A stretch of 64,000 nucleotides of DNA, taken from contig CAWZYM010000196.1 in NCBI GenBank assembly GCA_963966185.1, positions 552,380 through 616,379 on the forward strand. The letters run 5' to 3'. Below the pieces are notes generated by a model that did no database searches, was not told the origin of the DNA, and worked only from the letters and a program-made list of their open reading frames with translations. Each line of letters starts with the position of its first letter. Within the stretch, counting starts at the first letter, position 1. This DNA is from Rhabditoides inermis (Eukaryota > Nematoda > Chromadorea > Rhabditida > Rhabditidae). Made by a program: the position numbers and the translations under genes. Below, piece by piece: positions 22,601-36,222 of this stretch.

Positions 22601-25600
22601 AAGCAGTCCGGGAGTTGTGACTTCCCAGTTCTGCTAATTATGGCATTTATGCAAAACTATTTTCTTCCAAATGTGTTCGAATCGTGATCGAACTAGATCA
22701 GAGAAATAACAGAATGAGGAGGAATCACTGTGTCAGTTTCACTCTAGAGAGCGTAGAGAAGCAGTCCGGGAGTTGTGACTTCCCAGTTCTGCTAATTACG
22801 GCATTTATGCAAAACTATTTTCTTCCAGATGTGTTCGAATCGTGATCGTACTAGATCAGAGAAATAACAGAATAAGGAGGAATCACTGTGTCAGTTTCAC
22901 TCTAGAGAGCGTAGAGAAGCAGTCCGGGAGTTGTGACTTCCCAGTTCTGCTAATTATGGCATTTATGCAAAAATATTTTCTTCCAGATGTGTTCGAATCG
23001 TGATCGAACTAGATCAGAGAAATAACAGAATAAGGAGGAATCACTGTGTCAGTTCCACTCTAGAGAGCGTAGAGAAGCAGTCCGGGAGTTGTGACTTCCC
23101 AGTTCTGCTAATTATGGCATTTATGCAAAACTATTTTCTTCCAGATGTGTTCGAATCGTGATCGTACTAGATCAGAGAAATTACAGAATAAGGAGGAATC
23201 ACTGTGTCAGTTCCACTCTAGAGAGCGTAGAGAAGCAGTCTGGGAGTTGTGACTTCCCAGTTCTGCTAATTATGGCATTTAAGCAAAACTATTTTCTTCC
23301 AGATATGTGTTCGAAATCTGATCGAACTAGATCAGAGAAATAACAGAATAAGGAGGAATCACTGTGTCAGTTTCACTCTAGAGAGCGTAGAGAAGCAGTC
23401 TGGGAGTTGTGAATTCCCATTTCTGCTAACTATGGCATTTATGCAAAACTATTTTCTTCCAAATGTGTTCGAATCGTGATCGAACTAGATCAGAGAAATA
23501 ACAGAATAAGGAGGAATCACTGTGTCAGTTTCACTCTAGAGAGCGTAGAGAAGCAGTCCGGGAGTTGTGACTTCCCAGTTCTGCTAATTATGGCATTTAT
23601 GCAAAACTATTTTCTTCCAGATGTGTTCGAATCGTGATCGAACTAGATGAGAGAAATAACAGAATAAGGAGGAATCACTGTGTCAGTTTCACTGTAAAGA
23701 GCGTAGAAAAGCTGTCCGGGAGTTGTGATTTCCCAGTTCTGCTAATTATGACATTTATGCAAAACTATTTTCTTCCAGATGTGTTCGAATCGTGATCGAA
23801 CTAGATCAGAGAATTAACAGAATAAGGAGGAATCACTGTGTCAGTTCCACTCTAGAGAGCGTAGAGAAGCTGTCCGGGAGTTGTGACTTCCCAGTTCTGC
23901 TAATTATGACATTTATGCAAAACTATTTTCTTCCAGATATGTGTTCGAATCGTGATCGAACTAGATCAGAGAAATAACAGAATAAGGAGGAATCACTGTG
24001 TCAGTTCCACTCTAGAGAGCGTAGAGAAGCAGTCCGGGAGTTGTGACTTCCCAGTTCTGCTAATTATGGCATTTATGCAAAACTATTTTCTTCCAGATGT
24101 GTTCGAATCGTGATCGAACTAGATCAGAGAAATAACAGAATAATGAGGAATCACTGTGTCAGATCTACTCTAGAGAGCGTAGAGAAGCAGTCCGGGAGTT
24201 GTGACTTCCCAGTTCTGCTAATTATGGCATTTATGCAAAACTATTTTCTTCCAAATGTGTTCGAATCGTGATCGAACTAGATCAGAGAAATAACAGAAAA
24301 AAGAGGAATCACTGTGTCAGTTTCACTCTAGAGAGCGCAGAGAAGCAGTCCGGGAGTTGTGACTTCCCAGTTCTGCTAATTATGGCATTTATGCAAAAAT
24401 ATTTTCTTCCAGATGTGTTCGAATCGTGATCGAACTAGATCAGAGAAATAACAGAATAAGGAGGAATCACTGTGTCAGTTTCACTCTAGAGAGCGCAGAG
24501 AAGCAGTCCGGGAGTTGTGACTTCCCAGTTCTGCTAATTATGGCATTTATCCAAAACTACTTTTTCCAGATGTGTTCGAATCGTGATCGAACTAGATCAG
24601 AGAAATAACAGAATAAGGAGGAATCACTGTGTCAGTTTCACTCTAGAGAGCGCAGAGAAGCAGTCCGGGAGTTGTGACTTCCCAGTTCTGCTAATTATGG
24701 CATTTATGCAAAACTACTTTTTCCAGATGTGTTCGAATCGTGATCGAACTAGATCAGAGAAATAACAGAATAAGGAGGAATCACTGTGTCAGTTTCACTC
24801 TAGAGAGCGTAGAGAAGCAGTCCGGGAGTTGTGACTTCCCAGTTCTGCTAATTATGGCATTTATGCAAAAATATTTTCTTCCAGATGTGTTCGAATCGTG
24901 ATCGAACTAGATCAGAGAAATAACAGAATAAGGAGGAATCACTGTGTCAGTTTCACTCTAGAGAGCGTAATGAAGCAGTCCGGGAGTTGTGACTTCCCAG
25001 TTCTGCTAATTATGGCATTTATGCAAAACTATTTTCTTCCAAATGTGTTCGAATCGTGATCGAACTAGATCAGAGAAATAACAGAATAAGGAGGAATCAC
25101 TGTGTAAGTTTCACTCTAGAGAGCGCAGAGAAGCAGTCCGGGAGTTGTGACTTCCCAGTTCTGCTAATTATGGCATTTATGCAAAACTACTTTTTCCAGA
25201 TGTGTTCGAATCGTGATCGAACTAGATCAGAGAAATAACAGAATAAGGAGGAATCACTGTGTCAGTTCCACTCTAGAGAGCGTAGAGAAGCAGTCCGGGA
25301 GTTGTGACATCCCAGTTCTGCTAATTATGGCATTTATGCAAAACTATTTTCTTCCAGATGTGTTCGAATCGTGATCGAACTAGATCAGAGAAATAACAGA
25401 ATAAGGAGGAATCACTGTGTCAGTTTCACTCTAGAGAGCGTAGAGAAGCAGTCCGAGAGTTGTGACTTCCCAGTACTGCTAATTATGGCATTTATGCAAA
25501 ACTATTTTCTTCCAGATGTGTTCGAATCGTGATCGAACTAGATCAGAGAAATAACAGAATAAGGAGGAATCACTGTGTCAGTTCCACTCTAGAGAGCGTA

Positions 25601-27360
25601 GAAAAGCAGTCCGGGAGTTGTGACTTCCCAGTTCTGCTAATTATGGCATTTATGCAAAACTATTTTCTTCCAAATGTGTTCGAATCGTGATCGAACTAGA
25701 TCAGAGAAATAACAGAACAAGGAGGAATCACTGTGTCAGTTTCACTCTAGAGAGCGTAGAGAAGCAGTCCGAGAGTTGTGACTTCCCAGTTCTGCTATTT
25801 ATGGCATTTATGCAAAACTATTTTCTTCCAGATGTGTTCGAATCGTGATCGAACTAGATCAGAGAAATAACAGAATAAGGAGGAATCACTGTGTCAGTTT
25901 CACTCTAGAGAGCGTAGAGAAGCAGTCTGGGAGTTGTGAATTCCCATTTCTGCTAACTATGGCATTTATGCAAAACTATTTTCTTCCAAATGTGTTCGAA
26001 TCGTGATCGAACTAGATCAGAGAAATAACAGAATAAGGAGGAATCACTGTGTCAGTTTCACTCTAGAGAGCGTAGAGAAGCAGTCCGGGAGTTGTGACTT
26101 CCCAGTTCTGCTAATTATGGCATTTATGCAAAACTATTTTCTTCCAAATGTGTTCGATTCGTGATCGAACTAGATCAGAGAAATAACAGAATGAGGAGGA
26201 ATCACTGTGTCAGTTTCACTCTAGAGAGCGTAGAGAAGCAGTCCGGGAGTTGTGACTTCCCAGTTCTGCTAATTACGGCATTTATGCAAAACTATTTTCT
26301 TCCAGATGTGTTCGAATCGTGATCGTACTAGATCAGAGAAATAACAGAATAAGGAGGAATCACTGTGTCAGTTTCACTCTAGAGAGCGTAGAGAAGCAGT
26401 CCGGGAGTTGTGACTTCCCAGTTCTGCTAATTATGGCATTTATGCAAAAAATATTTTCTTCCAGATGTGTTCGAATCGTGATCGAACTAGATCAGAGAAA
26501 TAACAGAATAAGGAGGAATCACTGTGTCAGTTCCACTCTAGAGAACGTAGAGAAGCAGTCTGGGAGTTGTGACTTCCCAGTTCTGCTAATTATGGCATTT
26601 ATGCAAAACTATTTTCTTCCAGATGTGTTCGAATCGTGATCGTACTAGATCAGAGAAATTACAGAATAAGGAGGAATCACTGTGTCAGTTCCACTCTAGA
26701 GAGCGTAGAGAAGCAGTCCGGGAGTTGTGACTTCCCAGTGTTGCTAATTATGGCATTTTTTCAAAACTATTTTCTTCCAGATGTGTTCGAATCATGATCT
26801 AACTAGATCAGAGAAATTACAGAATAAGGAGGAATCACTGTGTCAGTTCCACTCTAGAGAGCGTAGAGAAGCAGTCTGGGAGTTGTGACTTCCCAGTTCT
26901 GCTAATTATGGCATTTAAGCAAAACTATTTTCTTCCAGATATGTGTTCGAAATCTGATCGAACTAGATCAGAGAAATAACAGAATAAGGAGGAATCACTG
27001 TGTCAGTTTCACTCTAGAGAGCGTAGAGAAGCAGTCTGGGAGTTGTGAATTCCCATTTCTGCTAACTATGGCATTTATGCAAAACTATTTTCTTCCTAAT
27101 GTGTTCGAATCGTGATCGAACTAACATCAGAGAAATAACAGAATAAGGAGGAATCACTGTGTCAGTTTCACTCTAGAGAGCGTAGAGAAGCAGTCCGGGA
27201 GTTGTGACTTCCCAGTTCTGCTAATTATGGCATTTATGCAAAACTATTTGCTTCCAAATGTGTTCGAATCGTGATCGAACTAGATCAGAGAAATAACAGA
27301 ATGAGGAGGAATCACTGTGTCAGTTTCACTCTAGAGAGCGTAGAAAAGCAGTCCGGGAGT
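19681..27360. repeat. Array segment 5: cagtctggg, gtactag and gatatgtg monomers with 13-, 14- and 36-mer repeats
   Basis: Marker variants include ctatttatggc (20,101, 22,318 and 25.79 kb), ttctgctaactatgg, aattacggc, gatcgtactagatc, ggcattttttc and ccagatatgtgttcg. The first two ctatttatggc copies are 2,217 bp apart (14 x 158 plus 5, explained by one +1 and two +2 insertions). The gtactag block at about 20,625 recurs at 26,319, an offset of 5,694 (36 x 158 plus 6). The attaac block at 21,734 recurs at 23,792, an offset of 2,058 (13 x 158 plus 4). Monomers near 24.5-25.2 kb ending actactttttccag are 157 bp. Confidence 0.75.
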
Positions 27361-30300
27361 TGTGACTTCCCAGTTCTGCTAATTATGGCATTTATGCAAA
27401 AAATATTTTCTTCCAGATGTGTTCGAATCGTGATCGTACTAGATCAGAGAAATTACAGAATAAGGAGGAATCACTGTGTCAGTTCCACTCTAGAGAGCGT
27501 AGAGAAGCAGTCCGGGAGTTGTGACTTCCCAGTTCTGCTAATTATGGCATTTATGCAAAAAATATTCTCTTCCAGATGTGTTCGAATCGTGATCGAACTA
27601 GATCAGAGAAATAACAGAATAAGGAGGAATCACTGTGTCAGTTCCACTCTAGAGAGCGTAGAGAAGCAGTCCGGGAGTTGTGACTTCCCAGTTCTGCTAA
27701 TTATGGCATTTATGCAAAAAATATTTTCTTCCAGATGTGTTCGAATCGTGATCGAACTAGATCAGAGAAATAACAGAATAAGAAGGAATCACTGTGTCAG
27801 TTCCACTCTAGAGAGCGTAGAGAAGCTGTCCGGAAACTGTGACTTCCCAGTTCTGCTAATTATTGCATTTATGCAAAAAATATTCTCTTCCAGATGTGTT
27901 CGAATCGTGATCGAACTAGATCAGAGAAATAACAGAATAAGGAGGAATCACTGTGTCAGTTCCACTCTAGAGAGCGTAGAGAAGCAGTCCGGGAGTTGTG
28001 ACTTCCCAGTTCTGCTAATTTTGGCATTTAGGCAAAACTATTTTCTTCCAAATGTGTTCGAATCGTGATCGAACTAGATCAGAGAAATAACAGAATAAGG
28101 AGGAATCACTGTGTCAGTTCCACTCTAGAGAGCGTAGAAAAGCAGTCCGGGAGTTGTGACTTCCCAGTTCTGCTAATTATGGCATTTATGCAAAACTGTT
28201 TTCTTCCAAATGTGTTCGAATCGTGATCGAACTAGATCAGAGAAATAACAGAACAAGGAGGAATCACTGTGTCAGTTTCACTCTAGAGAGCGTAGAGAAG
28301 CAGTCCGAGAGTTGTGACTTCCCAGTTCTGCTATTTATGGCATTTATGCAAAACTATTTTCTTCCAGATGTGTTCGAATCGTGATCGAACTAGATCAGAG
28401 AAATAACAGAATAAGGAGGAATCACTGTGTCAGTTTCACTCTAAAGAGCGTAGAGAAGCAGTCTGGGAGTTGTGAATTCCCATTTCTGCTAACTATGGCA
28501 TTTATGCAAAACTATTTTCTTCCAAATGTGTTCGAATCGTGATCGAACTAGATCAGAGAAATAACAGAATAAGGAGGAATCACTGTGTCAGTTTCACTCT
28601 AGAGAGCGTAGAGAAGCAGTCCGGGAGTTGTGACTTCCCAGTTCTGCTAATTATGGCATTTATGCAAAACTATTTTCTTCCAAATGTGTTCGAATCGTGA
28701 TCGAACTAGATCAGAGAAATAACAGAATGAGGAGGAATCACTGTGTCAGTTTCACTCTAGAGAGCGTAGAGAAGCAGTCTGGGAGTTGTGACTTCCCAGT
28801 TCTGCTAATTACGGCATTTATGCAAAACTATTTTCTTCCAGATGTGTTCGAATCGTGATCGTACTAGATCAGAGAAATAACAGAATAAGGAGGAATCACT
28901 GTGTCAGTTCCACTCTAGAGAGCGTAGAGAAGCAGTCCGGGAGTTGTGACTTCCCAGTTCTGCTAATTATGGCATTTATGCAAAAAATATTTTCTTCCAG
29001 ATGTGTTCGAATCGTGATCGAACTAGATCAGAGAAATAACAGAATAAGGAGGAATCACTGTGTCAGTTCCACTTTAGAGAGCGTAGAGAAGCAGTCCGGG
29101 AGTTGTGACTTCCCAGTTCTGCTAATTATGGTATTTTTTCAAAACTATTTTCTTCCAGATGTGTTCGAATCATGATCGAACTAGATCAGAGAAATAACAG
29201 AATAAGGAGGAATCACTGTGTCAGTTCCACTCTAGAGAGCGTAGAGAAGCAGTCTGGGAGTTGTGACTTCCCAGTTCTGCTAATTATGGCATTTATGCAA
29301 AACTATTTTCTTCCAGATATGTGTTCGAATCGTGATCGAACTAGATCAGAGAAATAACAGAATAAGGAGGAATCACTGTGTCAGTTCCACTCTAGAGAGC
29401 GTAGAGAAGCAGTCCGGGAGTTGTGACTTCCCAGTTCTGCTAATTTTGGCATTTAGGCAAAACTATTTTCTTCCAAATGTGTTCGAATCGTGATCGAACT
29501 AGATCAGAGAAATAACAGAATAGGGAGGAATCACTGTGTCAGTTCCACTCTAGAGAGCGTAGAAAAGCAGTCCGGGAGTTGTGACTTCCCAGTTCTGCTA
29601 ATTATGGCATTTATGCAAAACTATTTTCTTCCAAATGTGTTCGAATCGTGATCGAACTAGATCAGAGAAATAACAGAACAAGGAGGAATCACTGTGTCAG
29701 TTTCACTCTAGAGAGCGTAGAGAAGCAGTCCGAGAGTTGTGACTTCCCAGTTCTGCTAATTATGGCATTTATGCAAAACTATTTTCTTCCAGATGTGTTC
29801 GAATCGTGATCGAACTAGATCAGAGAAATAACAGAATAAGGAGGAATCACTGTGTCAGTTCCACTCTAGAGAGCGTAGAGAAGCAGTCTGGGAGTTGTGA
29901 CTTCCCAGTTCTGCTAATTATGGCATTTATGCAAAACTATTTTCTTCCAGATGTGTTCGAATCATGATCGAACTAGATCAGAGAAATAACAGAATAAGGA
30001 GGAATCACTGTGTCAGTTCCACTCTAGAGAACGTAGAGAAGCAGTCTGGAGGTTGTGACTTCCCAGTTCTGCTAATTATGGCATTTATGCAAAACTATTT
30101 TCTTCCAGATGTGTTCGAATCGTGATCGAACTAGATCAGAGAAATAACAGAATAAGGAGGAATCACTGTGTCAGTTTCACTCTAGAGAGCGTAGAGAAGC
30201 AGTCTGGGTGTTGTGAATTCCCATTTCTGCTAACTATGGCATTTATGCAAAACTATTTTCTTCCAAATGTGTTCGAATCGTGATCGAACTAGATCAGAGA

Positions 30301-33300
30301 AATAACAGAATAAGGAGGAATCACTGTGTCAGTTTCACTCTAGAGAGCGTAGAGAAGCAGTCCGGGAGTTGTGACTTCCCAGTTCTGCTAATTATGACAT
30401 TTATGCAAAACTATTTGCTTCCAAATGTGTTCGAATCGTGATCGAACTAGATCAGAGAAATAACAGAATGAGGAGGAATCACTGTGTCAGTTTCACTCTA
30501 GAGAGCGTAGAGAAGCAGTCCGGAAACTGTGACTTCCCAGTTCTGCTAATTATTGCATTTATGCAAAAATATTTTCTTCCAAACGTCTTCGAATCGTGAT
30601 CGAACTAGATCAGAGAAATAACAGAATAAGGAGGAATCACTATGTCAGTTTCACTCTAGAGAGCGTAGAGAAGCAGTCCGGGAGTTGTGACTTCCCAGTT
30701 CTGCTAATTATGGCATTTATGCAAAAATATTTTCTTCCAGATGTGTTCGAATCGTGATCGAACTAGATCAGAGAAATAACAGAATAAGGAGGAATCACTG
30801 TGTCAATTCCACTCTAGAGAGCGTAGAGAAGCAGTCCGGGAGTTGTGACTTCCCAGTTCTGGTAATTATGGCATTTATGCAAAAATATTTTCTTCCAGAT
30901 GTGTTCGAATCGTGATCGAACTAGATAAGAGAATTAACAGAATAAGGAGGAATCACTGTGTCAGTTACACTCTAGAGAGCGTAGAGAAGCAGTCCGGGAG
31001 TTGTTACTTCCCAGTTCTGCTAATTATAACATTTATGCAAAAATATTTTCTTCCAGATGTGTTCGAATCGTGATCGAACTAGATCAGAGAAATAACAGAA
31101 TAAGGAGGATTCACTGTGTCAGTTCCACTCTAGAGAGCGTAGAGAAGCAGTCCGGTAGTTGTGACTTCCCAGTTCTGCTAATTATGGCATTTATGCAAAA
31201 CTATTTTCTTCCAAATGTGTTCGAATAGTGATCGAACTAGATCAGAGAAATAACAGAATAAGGAGGAATCACTGTGTCAGTTTCACTCTAGAGAGCGTAG
31301 AGAAGCAGTCCGGGAGTTGTGACTTCCCAGTTCTGCTAATTATGGCATTTATGCAAAAATATTTTTTTCCAAATGTGTTCGAATCGTGATCGAACTAGAT
31401 CAGAGAAATAACAGAATAAGGAGGAATCACTGTGTCAGTTTCACTCTAGAGAGCGTAGAGAAGCAGTCCGGGAGTTGTGACTTCCCAGTTCTGCTAATTA
31501 TGACATTTATGCAAAACTATTTGCTTCCAAATGTGTTCGAATCGTGATCGAACTAGATCAGAGAAATAACAGAATGAGGAGGAATCACTGTGTCAGTTTC
31601 ACTCTAGAGAGCGTAGAGAAGCAGTCCGGAAACTGTGACTTCCCAGTTCTGCTAATTATTGCATTTATGCAAAAATATTTTCTTCCAAACGTGTTCGAAT
31701 CGTGATCGAACTAGATCAGAGAAATAACAGAATAAGGAGGAATCACTATGTCAGTTTCACTCTAGAGAGCGTAGAGAAGCAGTCCGGGAGTTGTGACTTC
31801 CCAGTTCTGCTAATTATGGCATTTATGCAAAAAATATTTTCTTCCAGATGTGTTCGAATCGTGATCGTACTAGATCAGAGAAATTACAGAATAAGGAGGA
31901 ATCACTGTGTCAGTTCCACTCTAGAGAGCGTAGAGAAGCAGTCCGGGAGTTGTGACTTCCCAGTTCTGCTAATTATGGCATTTATGCAAAAAATATTCTC
32001 TTCCAGATGTGTTCGAATCGTGATCGAACTAGATCAGAGAAATAACAGAATAAGGAGGAATCACTGTGTCAGTTCCACTCTAGAGAGCGTAGAGAAGCAG
32101 TCCGGGAGTTGTGACTTCCCAGTTCTGCTAATTATGGCATTTATGCAAAAAATATTTTCTTCCAGATGTGTTCGAATCGTGATCGAACTAGATCAGAGAA
32201 ATAACAGAATAAGAAGGAATCACTGTGTCAGTTCCACTCTAGAGAGCGTAGAGAAGCTGTCCGGAAACTGTGACTTCCCAGTTCTGCTAATTATTGCATT
32301 TATGCAAAAAATATTCTCTTCCAGATGTGTTCGAATCGTGATCGAACTAGATCAGAGAAATAACAGAATAAGGAGGAATCACTGTGTCAGTTCCACTCTA
32401 GAGAGCGTAGAGAAGCAGTCCGGGAGTTGTGACTTCCCAGTTCTGCTAATTTTGGCATTTAGGCAAAACTATTTTCTTCCAAATGTGTTCGAATCGTGAT
32501 CGAACTAGATCAGAGAAATAACAGAATAAGGAGGAATCACTGTGTCAGTTCCACTCTAGAGAGCGTAGAAAAGCAGTCCGGGAGTTGTGACTTCCCAGTT
32601 CTGCTAATTATGGCATTTATGCAAAACTGTTTTCTTCCAAATGTGTTCGAATCGTGATCGAACTAGATCAGAGAAATAACAGAACAAGGAGGAATCACTG
32701 TGTCAGTTTCACTCTAGAGAGCGTAGAGAAGCAGTCCGAGAGTTGTGACTTCCCAGTTCTGCTATTTATGGCATTTATGCAAAACTATTTTCTTCCAGAT
32801 GTGTTCGAATCGTGATCGAACTAGATCAGAGAAATAACAGAATAAGGAGGAATCACTGTGTCAGTTTCACTCTAAAGAGCGTAGAGAAGCAGTCTGGGAG
32901 TTGTGAATTCCCATTTCTGCTAACTATGGCATTTATGCAAAACTATTTTCTTCCAAATGTGTTCGAATCGTGATCGAACTAGATCAGAGAAATAACAGAA
33001 TAAGGAGGAATCACTGTGTCAGTTTCACTCTAGAGAGCGTAGAGAAGCAGTCCGGGAGTTGTGACTTCCCAGTTCTGCTAATTATGGCATTTATGCAAAA
33101 CTATTTTCTTCCAAATGTGTTCGAATCGTGATCGAACTAGATCAGAGAAATAACAGAATGAGGAGGAATCACTGTGTCAGTTTCACTCTAGAGAGCGTAG
33201 AGAAGCAGTCTGGGAGTTGTGACTTCCCAGTTCTGCTAATTACGGCATTTATGCAAAACTATTTTCTTCCAGATGTGTTCGAATCGTGATCGTACTAGAT

Positions 33301-36222
33301 CAGAGAAATAACAGAATAAGGAGGAATCACTGTGTCAGTTCCACTCTAGAGAGCGTAGAGAAGCAGTCCGGGAGTTGTGACTTCCCAGTTCTGCTAATTA
33401 TGGCATTTATGCAAAAAATATTTTCTTCCAGATGTGTTCGAATCGTGATCGAACTAGATCAGAGAAATAACAGAATAAGGAGGAATCACTGTGTCAGTTC
33501 CACTTTAGAGAGCGTAGAGAAGCAGTCCGGGAGTTGTGACTTCCCAGTTCTGCTAATTATGGTATTTTTTCAAAACTATTTTCTTCCAGATGTGTTCGAA
33601 TCATGATCGAACTAGATCAGAGAAATAACAGAATAAGGAGGAATCACTGTGTCAGTTCCACTCTAGAGAGCGTAGAGAAGCAGTCTGGGAGTTGTGACTT
33701 CCCAGTTCTGCTAATTATGGCATTTATGCAAAACTATTTTCTTCCAGATATGTGTTCGAATCGTGATCGAACTAGATCAGAGAAATAACAGAATAAGGAG
33801 GAATCACTGTGTCAGTTCCACTCTAGAGAGCGTAGAGAAGCAGTCCGGGAGTTGTGACTTCCCAGTTCTGCTAATTTTGGCATTTAGGCAAAACTATTTT
33901 CTTCCAAATGTGTTCGAATCGTGATCGAACTAGATCAGAGAAATAACAGAATAGGGAGGAATCACTGTGTCAGTTCCACTCTAGAGAGCGTAGAAAAGCA
34001 GTCCGGGAGTTGTGACTTCCCAGTTCTGCTAATTATGGCATTTATGCAAAACTATTTTCTTCCAAATGTGTTCGAATCGTGATCGAACTAGATCAGAGAA
34101 ATAACAGAACAAGGAGGAATCACTGTGTCAGTTTCACTCTAGAGAGCGTAGAGAAGCAGTCCGAGAGTTGTGACTTCCCAGTTCTGCTAATTATGGCATT
34201 TATGCAAAACTATTTTCTTCCAGATGTGTTCGAATCGTGATCGAACTAGATCAGAGAAATAACAGAATAAGGAGGAATCACTGTGTCAGTTCCACTCTAG
34301 AGAGCGTAGAGAAGCAGTCTGGGAGTTGTGACTTCCCAGTTCTGCTAATTATGGCATTTATGCAAAACTATTTTCTTCCAGATGTGTTCGAATCATGATC
34401 GAACTAGATCAGAGAAATAACAGAATAAGGAGGAATCACTGTGTCAGTTCCACTCTAGAGAACGTAGAGAAGCAGTCTGGAGGTTGTGACTTCCCAGTTC
34501 TGCTAATTATGGCATTTATGCAAAACTATTTTCTTCCAGATGTGTTCGAATCGTGATCGAACTAGATCAGAGAAATAACAGAATAAGGAGGAATCACTGT
34601 GTCAGTTTCACTCTAGAGAGCGTAGAGAAGCAGTCTGGGTGTTGTGAATTCCCATTTCTGCTAACTATGGCATTTATGCAAAACTATTTTCTTCCAAATG
34701 TGTTCGAATCGTGATCGAACTAGATCAGAGAAATAACAGAATAAGGAGGAATCACTGTGTCAGTTTCACTCTAGAGAGCGTAGAGAAGCAGTCCGGGAGT
34801 TGTGACTTCCCAGTTCTGCTAATTATGACATTTATGCAAAACTATTTGCTTCCAAATGTGTTCGAATCGTGATCGAACTAGATCAGAGAAATAACAGAAT
34901 GAGGAGGAATCACTGTGTCAGTTTCACTCTAGAGAGCGTAGAGAAGCAGTCCGGAAACTGTGACTTCCCAGTTCTGCTAATTATTGCATTTATGCAAAAA
35001 TATTTTCTTCCAAACGTCTTCGAATCGTGATCGAACTAGATCAGAGAAATAACAGAATAAGGAGGAATCACTATGTCAGTTTCACTCTAGAGAGCGTAGA
35101 GAAGCAGTCCGGGAGTTGTGACTTCCCAGTTCTGCTAATTATGGCATTTATGCAAAAATATTTTCTTCCAGATGTGTTCGAATCGTGATCGAACTAGATC
35201 AGAGAAATAACAGAATAAGGAGGAATCACTGTGTCAATTCCACTCTAGAGAGCGTAGAGAAGCAGTCCGGGAGTTGTGACTTCCCAGTTCTGGTAATTAT
35301 GGCATTTATGCAAAAATATTTTCTTCCAGATGTGTTCGAATCGTGATCGAACTAGATAAGAGAATTAACAGAATAAGGAGGAATCACTGTGTCAGTTACA
35401 CTCTAGAGAGCGTAGAGAAGCAGTCCGGGAGTTGTTACTTCCCAGTTCTGCTAATTATAACATTTATGCAAAAATATTTTCTTCCAGATGTGTTCGAATC
35501 GTGATCGAACTAGATCAGAGAAATAACAGAATAAGGAGGATTCACTGTGTCAGTTCCACTCTAGAGAGCGTAGAGAAGCAGTCCGGTAGTTGTGACTTCC
35601 CAGTTCTGCTAATTATGGCATTTATGCAAAACTATTTTCTTCCAAATGTGTTCGAATAGTGATCGAACTAGATCAGAGAAATAACAGAATAAGGAGGAAT
35701 CACTGTGTCAGTTTCACTCTAGAGAGCGTAGAGAAGCAGTCCGGGAGTTGTGACTTCCCAGTTCTGCTAATTATGGCATTTATGCAAAAATATTTTTTTC
35801 CAAATGTGTTCGAATCGTGATCGAACTAGATCAGAGAAATAACAGAATAAGGAGGAATCACTGTGTCAGTTTCACTCTAGAGAGCGTAGAGAAGCAGTCC
35901 GGGAGTTGTGACTTCCCAGTTCTGCTAATTATGACATTTATGCAAAACTATTTGCTTCCAAATGTGTTCGAATCGTGATCGAACTAGATCAGAGAAATAA
36001 CAGAATGAGGAGGAATCACTGTGTCAGTTTCACTCTAGAGAGCGTAGAGAAGCAGTCCGGAAACTGTGACTTCCCAGTTCTGCTAATTATTGCATTTATG
36101 CAAAAATATTTTCTTCCAAACGTGTTCGAATCGTGATCGAACTAGATCAGAGAAATAACAGAATAAGGAGGAATCACTATGTCAGTTTCACTCTAGAGAG
36201 CGTAGAGAAGCAGTCCGGGAGT
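27361..36222. repeat. Tandem duplication of a 4,431-bp, 28-monomer block
   Basis: Copy 1 is about 27,361-31,791 and copy 2 about 31,792-36,222. Every diagnostic variant I compared is shared at an offset of 4,431: aaaaaatattctc, ggcatttaggc, gcaaaactgtttt, ctctaaagagcg, ggtattttttc, gaatcatgatcg, aatagggagg, cagtctggaggttg, cagtctgggtgttg, ctatttgcttcc, aaacgtcttcg and gtcaattcc. I found no difference between the copies. 4,431 is 28 x 158 plus 7, the excess coming from extra As in gcaaaaaatat units and the gatatgtg insertion. Near 27,350 and 31,780 the two left flanks still differ. This is either a very recent unequal exchange or an assembly duplication. Confidence 0.85.
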
